Below, in pieces: positions 1 to 5,434 of a stretch of 19,395 bases of DNA. The notes beneath the pieces were generated by a model that had not been told where the DNA came from, did no database searches, and was given only the letters and a program-made list of their open reading frames with translations. The position numbers were made by a program, and so were the translations under genes. The stretch comes from Cyanobacteria bacterium UBA1221. Its GTDB lineage: Bacteria > Cyanobacteriota > Vampirovibrionia > Gastranaerophilales > Gastranaerophilaceae. Positions within the stretch are counted from its first letter, which is position 1. Every line of letters begins with the position of its first letter. The stretch lies in contig DBXD01000077.1 in the NCBI GenBank assembly GCA_002309425.1, positions 1 to 19,395 on the forward strand, written 5' to 3'.

Positions 1-23
1 AAGGAGTGCCAAAAGCACCCCTT
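1..23 (-). terminator. Probable rho-independent terminator of the amidase gene (cut by window edge)
   Basis: A 9-bp inverted repeat (1-9 with 15-23) with a 5-nt loop lies 26 nt past the amidase stop codon. In the minus-strand RNA all nine positions pair, including one G-U, whereas the plus strand would have an A-C mismatch. This favours minus-strand use. Any U-tract would lie outside the window, so the call stays provisional. Confidence 0.5.
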
Positions 24-48
24 TTGCAGTATTACACTTATTATTTTT

Positions 49-1860
49 CTATGGCGTCATTGTCTTTACAATTGCTCTGTAAAGGCAGTTTGTATAAGCT
101 GTTATGTTATCCTTATTAAGTGAAAACTTTTGAATATCTTTATTATATAAATTACCAATTTCTAACAGTACTGACGGTATATCGTGCGGAGTTTCCCTTG
201 TTACATAATGATTAACCTTCTTTTTCTCCGGTTTTAGATTTAACGTTTTACCATTATAATTAAATGAACCTATTTCACTTGCAATATTTGAAGCGAAAGC
301 CGCACCTTTACTGCTTGATGCCACTAAATTTCCTTTATTATCATACTTGCCGTAGGAATTAACCCCACAAGTCAAAGAACTTGCTGCACCCTTAGCTCCG
401 TCTAAATGCATTGACATGAACAACATATCAGAATGTTTTGTTTTTTTAATAGTTTCTCTTACGACTTTTGGGCCTTTTGTACCGGCATACAGCCCTTCAA
501 GATAGTCCAGAGAAGCCATCCCACCATTTCTAACCGGTCCGGACAGCATAATAACCGTAGCTCCGTTTGCTCTCAGCTTATCACTTAGGGCATCTGCATA
601 ACTCCTTGCTACTTCCCATTCTTCCAGTGCATCATATATCTGTACTCCCTTAACTTTTTTGGTAGGAACGGGAATTGCAACGCCGGGATCGAACTGGTCA
701 TTATTATTCTGGTAACCTCCATGTCCGGGATTAAGAATAATAACCTTACCTGCTAATTTGCCTGTAGTAGATTTTGGAGCAAGCAATTCACAATATGGAT
801 TATGTTTACCAGCAATAATATTTCCATTAGGCCGTTCAATGCCGGTAACGGTTTTACCTCTGTAATCCTCGCCTTGTGCCGCATCTTTCATTCCTTTATC
901 TTTCATTCTGGCATTGTCTATATAATAATGTTTCCTATTAAACCCGTGGTAGTAATATCGAAGTTCACCATCTTTGAACCCTCCGGGTTTTTTCACCCAG
1001 CCAAGTCCATATTCGTACCCTGCAGGGTTTAGCTGAGGGATTTGAGATTGTGGTTTAGCCTGTTGGGAGGAATTATTAGACTGTTCTGATTTTGGAGAAG
1101 CAAAAACATAATACTGTTCATTTACCTGAAGCCCTGCTGATTTGTCCAACATATTGAGCTCCCGGAATTCTGATTCGCTCATTCCAAACCTCTTTGCCAT
1201 TTGCCCGACGGATTCTCCCTTTTTGGGCTTTGCACTCGGTACTTTGTCTATCACCTGCCCAACAGAAAGAAGATTATCTTTCAGTCCGGTCTTTTTCTTA
1301 AATTCATCAACTGTCATATTAAAGCTGCCTGCAATGCTGTATACCGTATTGCCGGGAGTAACATAGTATTTACCCGCTTTTCGGTTTTGAATTTTATTTG
1401 ACTTATCATCTGATGATAATTTAGGTGCCTTCGGTTTTACATTACTTTGCGGAGTTGTCTGAATTTCCTTTTTAGGGAAAACTAAATAAGTCTGATCTGC
1501 TTTAAGCGTCTCCGTTTTACCCATACCATTAAGTGAGCGGAATTGCTGCTCAGTCATCCCATATTCTTTTGCCATACCAAACACACCCTGAGATGTTTTT
1601 GGCTTTGCACTCGGTACTTTATAAATTACGCTGCCTTTTTTTACTGTATTTCCTTGAAATCCAGTCCTTTTCTTGAACTCATCTGCTGTCATATTAAATT
1701 TTTTCGCAACATCTGCGACACTTTCGTTTTTATCGGCATAATAAGCACCCTCGGCTCTTGCTTCAGCCTTTGTCTTTGGTTTTTTATCCGCTGGGTTTGT
1801 TGCATAACTTGACATTATAGCACTACTGTTTAGCCCTAAACCATAAATTGAAAGACTCAT
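49..1860 (-). CDS. LysM-domain N-acetylmuramoyl-L-alanine amidase (Amidase_3)
   Basis: A 603-aa peptidoglycan hydrolase predicted to cleave the MurNAc-L-Ala amide bond. The C-terminal domain (about 370-600) has the zinc amidase signature: NPGHGG with H380, E413/E414 in a YDALEEWE segment, H485 in SMHLDGA and E567 in LLEIGN. These match the two zinc histidines, the zinc glutamate and the catalytic glutamate of Amidase_3. The N-terminal half has four LysM-like modules (about 37-81, 88-130, 164-208, 214-254) arranged as two copies of a two-module unit about 125 residues apart, each with a KVPSAKPK linker. Residues 280-365 form a Tyr- and Gly-rich linker domain I do not recognise. AAGGGGAT sits 6-8 nt upstream of the ATG and supports this start. 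No Sec signal peptide is evident: the N-terminus is only mildly hydrophobic and then Lys-rich. It appears monocistronic. The enzyme class is secure; the export route is unknown. Confidence 0.9.
   Translation of the reverse strand: MSLSIYGLGLNSSAIMSSYATNPADKKPKTKAEARAEGAYYADKNESVADVAKKFNMTADEFKKRTGFQGNTVKKGSVIYKVPSAKPKTSQGVFGMAKEYGMTEQQFRSLNGMGKTETLKADQTYLVFPKKEIQTTPQSNVKPKAPKLSSDDKSNKIQNRKAGKYYVTPGNTVYSIAGSFNMTVDEFKKKTGLKDNLLSVGQVIDKVPSAKPKKGESVGQMAKRFGMSESEFRELNMLDKSAGLQVNEQYYVFASPKSEQSNNSSQQAKPQSQIPQLNPAGYEYGLGWVKKPGGFKDGELRYYYHGFNRKHYYIDNARMKDKGMKDAAQGEDYRGKTVTGIERPNGNIIAGKHNPYCELLAPKSTTGKLAGKVIILNPGHGGYQNNNDQFDPGVAIPVPTKKVKGVQIYDALEEWEVARSYADALSDKLRANGATVIMLSGPVRNGGMASLDYLEGLYAGTKGPKVVRETIKKTKHSDMLFMSMHLDGAKGAASSLTCGVNSYGKYDNKGNLVASSSKGAAFASNIASEIGSFNYNGKTLNLKPEKKKVNHYVTRETPHDIPSVLLEIGNLYNKDIQKFSLNKDNITAYTNCLYRAIVKTMTP
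1226..1620. repeat. 20-bp direct repeat inside the amidase LysM region
   Basis: The 20-mer GGCTTTGCACTCGGTACTTT occurs at 1226-1245 and again at 1601-1620. The copies are 375 bp apart, exactly 125 codons, so the reading frame is kept. It encodes the shared KVPSAKP linker and marks an internal duplication of a two-LysM unit. Identity at the DNA level over this short stretch suggests a fairly recent duplication or gene conversion. Confidence 0.85.
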
Positions 1861-1965
1861 AATTATCCCCTTTATTTTTCTTAATTCCCCTATTTTTTAA
1901 CTATATATATAAAAATTTTTTGTTTATAAAAATTGCCTCTGTCACTCATACGATTTAACATAACG

Positions 1966-2016
1966 TTACAAATTTACAAACATACCTCAGAAGGAATTTT
2001 GTAAATATTTGTAAAA
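1966..2016. repeat. Inverted TTTACAAA/TTTGTAAA cluster between divergent genes
   Basis: TTACAAATTTACAAA (1966-1980) faces TTTGTAAATATTTGTAA (1998-2014), pairing except for a 2-nt bulge. Read on the minus strand, 1996-2015 is TTTACAAATATTTACAAAAT, two TTTACAAA units 10 bp apart. It lies between the amidase gene and the gene starting at 2067. A very similar direct repeat is at 5015-5035. It could be an operator or simply AT-rich promoter DNA. Confidence 0.5.
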
Positions 2017-2066
2017 TTTGGGGACAGACTTAACAAAATATTTCTTTTATAAGTTTTAAACCGGAT

Positions 2067-2808
2067 ATGAAATTAGAAAAAATTTTTTTACAACCTAATA
2101 TTAATTGTAAATTAGAGAATAAATCTGGTTCTTCGGCAAAATATGTAAATGAGCATCCATCATTAGATTTGGTTATGCCTTGCGATTCATACTACTTAAT
2201 TAAAAAAAAATAATATTAATTTTAAAGGTAATTATGAACTGCCAAGACTTTCTTCCACGGAACTTTACGAATTAAAATCGAAAGTTGAAAAGCAAGTCGC
2301 GGAGCTGGGAAATCCAAACTTTAGAATTAACGATAATAATTGGAATAACGATTATGTTGTACAAGCCATTGATAAATTAATAAATCACCCCATAATGGCT
2401 AAAGGGAATATTGTAAGTGATATAGAAAATATATACGCCACTATTTTAACAAATCATTATCAGAAAAAAGATTCTGAAGCATTACTTAAATTAATTGACT
2501 TTTTGGCATCTGACGAGCTTAAACCCATAATGGAAAATCAATCTGTAAAAGATGATTTAGGCAATATTTTAGCTTTTACTAATCATTCCAATATTGAGCC
2601 GGTAAAGAAATTCTTCAATTATCTAAAGGATAATCCGGAGCTTCTTAAGAAGGATGTAGATATAGCAGGATATATAGATTTCATCTGTGATGATGAGTCA
2701 TATGAACAAGCGGTTAAAATTTTAAATTCACCAAATGCACCAAATGCCCCTTTCTTTCTTCCTGAGAAAGAACTACCCCATATAAGCATAACATCTAAAA
2801 TAGTTTAG
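2067..2808 (+). pseudogene. Unrecognised gene split by a frameshift at an A9 tract
   Basis: Translation from the ATG at 2067 gives 48 residues (MKLEKIFLQP...SYYLIKKK) and stops at 2211-2213, directly after nine A's (2202-2210). The +1 frame continues without a stop from the A tract to 2808. It reads NNINFKGNYELPRLSS and then runs into the 137-residue open segment that begins with a Met at 2395. Removing one A joins both parts into a 246-residue protein. The sequence is Asn/Lys/Glu-rich, probably helical, with no membrane segment or signal peptide. It ends in an SPNAPNAP-containing tail. I do not recognise a family. No good ribosome site precedes 2067 (only GGAT). It could be a real pseudogene, a slippage-decoded or phase-variable gene, or an assembly error. 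If the upstream part is dead, a shorter protein from 2395 is possible, but I see no Shine-Dalgarno there. Confidence 0.65.
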
Positions 2809-2844
2809 ACTGCGGCGTGTATTTTAACACTCAATAATTACGTA

Positions 2845-2924
2845 TTCTGCGAACAACTTGATGCTTTTGCTAATTTTTCATTTTCAAACTTATCAATCCC
2901 TCGATAGCATCAAAATCCGCAGAA
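2845..2924. repeat. Two-step inverted repeat in the gap before the tRNA
   Basis: Outer arms TTCTGCG (2845-2851) and CGCAGAA (2918-2924), and inner arms TTGATGCT (2858-2865) and AGCATCAA (2906-2913), nest in register. They are separated by small internal loops of 6 and 4 nt, with a 40-nt apical region. No ORF of note lies here. It could be an RNA structure at the 3' end of the preceding gene or a decayed small mobile repeat. There is no U-tract, so I do not call it a terminator. Confidence 0.45.
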
Positions 2925-2955
2925 CTTCTAAACAGAGCTTCCCATACTTTCTGCA

Positions 2956-2994
2956 TAATAAAGCGAGATAGGATTATACCCTATCCCGCTTTAT

Positions 2995-2996
<2 letters not shown>
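2956..2996 (-). terminator. Terminator hairpin of the tRNA-Arg gene
   Basis: A 17-bp stem (2956-2972 with 2980-2996) with a 7-nt loop starts at the last acceptor-stem base of the tRNA. In minus-strand RNA every position pairs, one as G-U, whereas the plus strand has an A-C mismatch. The 3' arm ends GCUUUAUUA, so the U-rich part is inside the stem. It may act in both directions and also stop the gene ending at 2808. Confidence 0.7.
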
Positions 2997-3068
<72 letters not shown>

Positions 3069-3089
3069 ATATATACCTTTCGCAAGTCC

Positions 3090-3118
3090 ATACTAACAAA
3101 AACATAATTTATTTTCAA
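3090..3118 (-). promoter_or_regulatory. Promoter of tRNA-Arg
   Basis: On the minus strand, TTGAAA (3118-3113) and TAGTAT (3095-3090) are separated by exactly 17 bp. The predicted start lies about 15 nt before the mature tRNA 5' end, leaving a short leader for RNase P. It is divergent from the rex promoter, whose -35 begins at 3125. Confidence 0.65.
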
Positions 3119-3124
3119 GAGATA

Positions 3125-3155
3125 TTGAACTGTCGGGTTCAATTTGTGATATAAT
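3125..3155 (+). promoter_or_regulatory. Extended -10 promoter for the small ORF and rex
   Basis: The -10 box TATAAT (3150-3155) is perfect and is preceded by TGA (3147-3149), giving an extended -10. A weaker -35, TTGAAC (3125-3130), is 19 bp upstream. Exactly 6 nt separate the -10 from the ATG at 3162, so transcription should start at or within that ATG and give a leaderless message. A Rex-like operator covers this -10 box. Confidence 0.7.
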
Positions 3156-3161
3156 TCGCAT
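3144..3161. promoter_or_regulatory. Candidate Rex operator overlapping the -10 box
   Basis: TTGTGA-TATAAT-TCGCAT matches the classical Rex site TTGTGA-N6-TCACAA at all six bases of the left half and four of six on the right. The central six bases are the -10 hexamer itself. Bound Rex would block RNA polymerase, the usual mode of Rex repression, so rex would be autoregulated by NADH/NAD+ ratio. The consensus is established for Gram-positive Rex; its use here is inferred. Confidence 0.55.
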
Positions 3162-3317
3162 ATGATAAAAAGTTTTATTGATAACATCCTAAAAAACAAA
3201 AAGAAAAAATTTAACATCAACACAAAAAATATGGGTGTAAACATTGACAAAAACGAGTTTTATGAGATAAAGCTTTCGCAGTCAAACCACCCCGAAGATA
3301 TGCGAGGGAAAAATTAA
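3162..3317 (+). CDS. Small Lys/Asn-rich ORF immediately upstream of rex (51 aa)
   Basis: The ORF starts MIKSFIDNILKNKKKKFNIN and ends in EDMRGKN, stopping 5 nt before the rex ATG. There is no Shine-Dalgarno, but the promoter places its ATG at the predicted first transcribed nucleotide, so leaderless translation is plausible. The product would be basic and soluble, with no recognised domain. The rex ribosome site is poor (GAGGG 14 nt from the ATG), so translation of this ORF may feed ribosomes to rex. Alternatively the stretch is just a 5' untranslated region that happens to be open. Confidence 0.5.
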   Translation: MIKSFIDNILKNKKKKFNINTKNMGVNIDKNEFYEIKLSQSNHPEDMRGKN

Positions 3318-3322
3318 TCTGT

Positions 3323-3934
3323 ATGGAAAAGTTTTCGGACAAAGCAATTAACAGACTGACACTATACCACTGTATTCTGGCCGATTTTCAGGACAGAGAA
3401 ATCCCGTACATCTCCTGCGGGCAGTTTGCAAAGCTTTTAAAAATTGACGATTCTGAAGTACGTAAAGACATCAGCCTCTTGAGCAATTTAGGCAAAAACA
3501 ATAACGAATACCCCGTCAGAGAACTCAAAACGACAATAGAAAAAACACTGGGTTTTGCAAAAAACAAAAAAGCTTTCATTGTCGGAGCGGGAAATCTTGG
3601 ACTGGCGCTTGCAAAATACGATGATTTCAAGAGTTACGGACTAAACATTTTGGCACTCTTCGATAATGACAGAAAGAAAATTGGGACAACGGTAAATAAT
3701 AAAGTTATTCTTGATATATCAAAGTTACCGAATCTGGCAAAAAAATCAGAGGTTGATATAGCAATTTTAACCGTACCCAAAAAATATGCTCAGGTTATGG
3801 CAGACTTTCTTGTTGCATCGGGAATAAAGTACATATGGAACTTTGCACCTGTTGTTCTCTGTGTTCCTGATAACGTACAGGTATGGAATGAAAACATTAT
3901 GGGCAATCTTTTACAGTTTACTTATGACATATAG
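3323..3934 (+). CDS. rex: Redox-sensing transcriptional repressor Rex
   Basis: A 203-aa homodimeric repressor that senses NADH/NAD+ and controls fermentative and anaerobic genes. Residues 1-75 form the winged helix: YISCGQFAKLLKIDDSEVRKDISLL is the recognition region, followed by the shortened wing NLGKNNNEYPVREL. In many Rex proteins this wing reads FGxxGxRGxGY, so it is divergent here. Residues 82-200 form the Rossmann domain: VGAGNLGLAL (87-96) binds the dinucleotide, LFDNDRKKIG follows, DIAILTVP (145-152) and WNFAPVVLCVP (172-182) are family hallmarks, and the C-terminal helix swaps in the dimer. Length is typical (about 205-215). An ATG start 5 nt after a small ORF suggests coupling, and an operator-like site over the upstream promoter suggests autoregulation. 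Its 3' end overlaps coaX by 17 bp tail to tail. Confidence 0.92.
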   Translation: MEKFSDKAINRLTLYHCILADFQDREIPYISCGQFAKLLKIDDSEVRKDISLLSNLGKNNNEYPVRELKTTIEKTLGFAKNKKAFIVGAGNLGLALAKYDDFKSYGLNILALFDNDRKKIGTTVNNKVILDISKLPNLAKKSEVDIAILTVPKKYAQVMADFLVASGIKYIWNFAPVVLCVPDNVQVWNENIMGNLLQFTYDI

Positions 3935-4688
3935 CTTTTTTATTCAGATTATACAAATGACGTAAACCCTCTAATGTCAATGTCGGATTTATAAAATCAA
4001 ACGGTCTTTTTAAGTATTTTGCAACAATAGAAGCATAACCACCCGTTGCAACAATTGTTGCTTTTGAACCGAGTTCGGCCTCAGACTGCTCTATCATACC
4101 GTCTATCATACCGGCACAACCCCTGATTACTCCTGACAGAATTGCATCCTCTGTATTTGTTGCAATCGCCTTCGGAGATTCTGCAGCTTCTATTTTAGGG
4201 AGTTTAGACGTAAAATTACTCAGACTGTTTAACTGAAGGTTTATCCCGGGCGCAATTAGTCCGCCTATAAATTCACCATTTGAATTTATTATATCAAAGG
4301 TTGTAGCAGTACCAAAATCCACGACTATAACCGGCAATTTATACAACACACAAGCACCTGCCGCATTTGCTATTCTGTCAGCGCCCAACTCATCAGGTAC
4401 ATCTATTTTAATCGGAACTCCAATTTCAGTTTTGTTTGATAATATTAAAGGCTCAACACCCAGTGCACATTTTAGTGCATTATTAAACTTTAAAGTCAAT
4501 TCATCAACAACGGAAGAAATTATTACATCAGTTATTTTATAAGTTTTGAGAATGGTTTTTATTAAAACTTCATATTCTTCCTGTGATAAAGTTACATCAG
4601 AAGCCAATCTCAACTCTTCAATCAACGCCTCTTCGTCAAATAATCCAAGTGTTATACTCGTATTTCCTATATCAACCGCTAACAGCAT
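3918..4688 (-). CDS. coaX: Type III pantothenate kinase CoaX
   Basis: A 256-aa cytosolic enzyme catalysing ATP-dependent phosphorylation of pantothenate, the first step of coenzyme A synthesis. It has the ASKHA-fold motifs in order: DIGNT (6-10, phosphate loop), GADR (102-105, pantothenate site with D104), DFGTATTFD (124-132), GGLIAPG (142-148), TGGYA (215-219) and a C-terminal PTLTLEGL. Length is normal for CoaX. AGGA 7 nt upstream of the ATG is the ribosome site and lies inside a hairpin. A local promoter starts about 20 nt upstream. Type III kinases do not show CoA feedback inhibition, in contrast to CoaA. The convergent rex gene overlaps its 3' end. Confidence 0.95.
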   Translation of the reverse strand: MLLAVDIGNTSITLGLFDEEALIEELRLASDVTLSQEEYEVLIKTILKTYKITDVIISSVVDELTLKFNNALKCALGVEPLILSNKTEIGVPIKIDVPDELGADRIANAAGACVLYKLPVIVVDFGTATTFDIINSNGEFIGGLIAPGINLQLNSLSNFTSKLPKIEAAESPKAIATNTEDAILSGVIRGCAGMIDGMIEQSEAELGSKATIVATGGYASIVAKYLKRPFDFINPTLTLEGLRHLYNLNKKAICHK

Positions 4689-4721
4689 AAAATAATCCTC
4701 GCATATCCAAGGATTATTTTA
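4688..4721 (-). promoter_or_regulatory. Hairpin covering the coaX ribosome-binding site
   Basis: A 12-bp perfect inverted repeat (4688-4699 with 4710-4721, 10-nt loop) ends at the coaX start codon. In minus-strand RNA the 3' arm contains AGGAUU, the coaX Shine-Dalgarno, paired to AAUCCU. The 3' arm ends in UUAUUUU, so it could also act as a weak terminator for the small gene ending at 4747. Confidence 0.6.
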
Positions 4722-4744
4722 TTACAAACAAATATATATTACAA
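4716..4744 (-). promoter_or_regulatory. Promoter of coaX
   Basis: On the minus strand, TTGTAA (4744-4739) and TAAAAT (4721-4716) are separated by exactly 17 bp. The -10 sits within the first arm of the hairpin, so the predicted start near 4709 would give a message that lacks that arm and has a free ribosome site. Confidence 0.55.
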
Positions 4745-4746
4745 AA

Positions 4747-4932
4747 CTATCCGCCAAAAGCGTGTTGGGAAGCTTCAGGCAGTATCTTCTGACCGCTCAA
4801 CAATCCCGGTAACACACTGTTAGCATACTCGGCTATATTAAACTTTTTCTGATTGAAGTTTGTCTGTGCCTGTTTCACTTCACGAGCAGATGCTATATTT
4901 TTGGCTGCATCTATACTTATTCTGTCACTCAT
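4747..4932 (-). CDS. Unrecognised small protein (61 aa)
   Basis: A short polar, probably helical protein: MSDRISIDAAKNIASAREVK, a Gln/Asn/Lys-rich middle (QAQTNFNQKKFNIAEYANSV) and a Gly/Leu/Ser tail ending HAFGG. There are no cysteines, signal peptide or membrane segment. AAGGAG lies 7 nt from the ATG, one of the best ribosome sites in the window, which makes this a real gene despite its size. It is divergent from another unrecognised small gene at 5107 and upstream of coaX. I do not know its function. Confidence 0.75.
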   Translation of the reverse strand: MSDRISIDAAKNIASAREVKQAQTNFNQKKFNIAEYANSVLPGLLSGQKILPEASQHAFGG

Positions 4933-5014
4933 AGCGTACTCCTTTTTAAACTCTTATCTCGTATATAATAATAAAGTTTTTTTATTCTATAAAATTTCAC
5001 TTTTTTTAAAAAGA

Positions 5015-5035
5015 TTTACAAAAGTTTACAAAAAT
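5015..5035 (+). repeat. Tandem TTTACAAA motif 10 bp apart upstream of a promoter
   Basis: TTTACAAAAGTTTACAAAAA (5015-5034) holds two TTTACAAA units spaced 10 bp, one helical turn. It ends 14 bp before the -35 box at 5049. The same arrangement occurs on the minus strand at 1996-2015. It is a candidate activator or repressor site, or an UP-element-like AT tract. Confidence 0.45.
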
Positions 5036-5048
5036 TTTAAAAAAAGTA

Positions 5049-5077
5049 TTGCAAAATATTTAAACATAGTATATACT
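5049..5077 (+). promoter_or_regulatory. Promoter of the 95-aa gene
   Basis: TTGCAA (5049-5054) and TATACT (5072-5077) are exactly 17 bp apart, close to the housekeeping sigma consensus. The predicted start near 5084 gives a leader of about 23 nt that carries GAGG 8 nt before the ATG at 5107. Confidence 0.7.
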
Positions 5078-5106
5078 AAAAAAGTAGTAGTTTTGAGGTT
5101 AGTGAC

Positions 5107-5394
5107 ATGCTAGTATCAGCAATAGCAAGATTCAACGCAATAAATCAAATGCACAATGCTCAGTGGGGCATGATGAGTACCCACATGGCAATGGGTTCTA
5201 TGCTCAGAAACATTGGTGCACATGGCGGCTCTTTTACTGCTCAGCAGATGCAGGCAATACACGAAAAAGATACGCAGATGCAGCTTGACCTTGAGAACTA
5301 CAATTTGATGTATATGTTCTATTCTGCTTGGGAAAAGCAGCTTGCGCAACAGCAAAAAGAAGATATTAAAAGGTCCTTCAGTACGTTTGCTTAG
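5107..5394 (+). CDS. Unrecognised Met/Gln-rich small protein (95 aa)
   Basis: It begins MLVSAIARFNAINQMHNAQW and is unusually rich in methionine (11 of 95) and glutamine, with a His/Gly-containing middle (RNIGAHGGSFTAQQMQAIHE). It ends in a helical Gln/Lys-rich segment. No signal peptide, membrane helix or cysteine is seen. The size and all-helical look recall small secreted or structural helical-hairpin proteins, but there is no motif to assign it. A strong promoter and GAGG ribosome site support expression. It is divergent from the 61-aa gene. I see no clear terminator in the 40-nt gap to the convergent transporter gene. Confidence 0.75.
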   Translation: MLVSAIARFNAINQMHNAQWGMMSTHMAMGSMLRNIGAHGGSFTAQQMQAIHEKDTQMQLDLENYNLMYMFYSAWEKQLAQQQKEDIKRSFSTFA

Positions 5395-5434
5395 TTTTGT
5401 GCGCATTTAGTACGTTTTTGGATTAAGGCATTTG

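Noticed and set aside
802..1812. Several plus-strand open frames opposite the amidase
   Set aside because: They are antisense shadows with no promoter or ribosome site and no sensible protein composition.
5395..5434. Terminator between the 95-aa gene and the transporter gene
   Set aside because: Only a short direct repeat (AGTACGTTT twice) and a 6-bp TGCGCA palindrome are seen; no stable hairpin with a T run.
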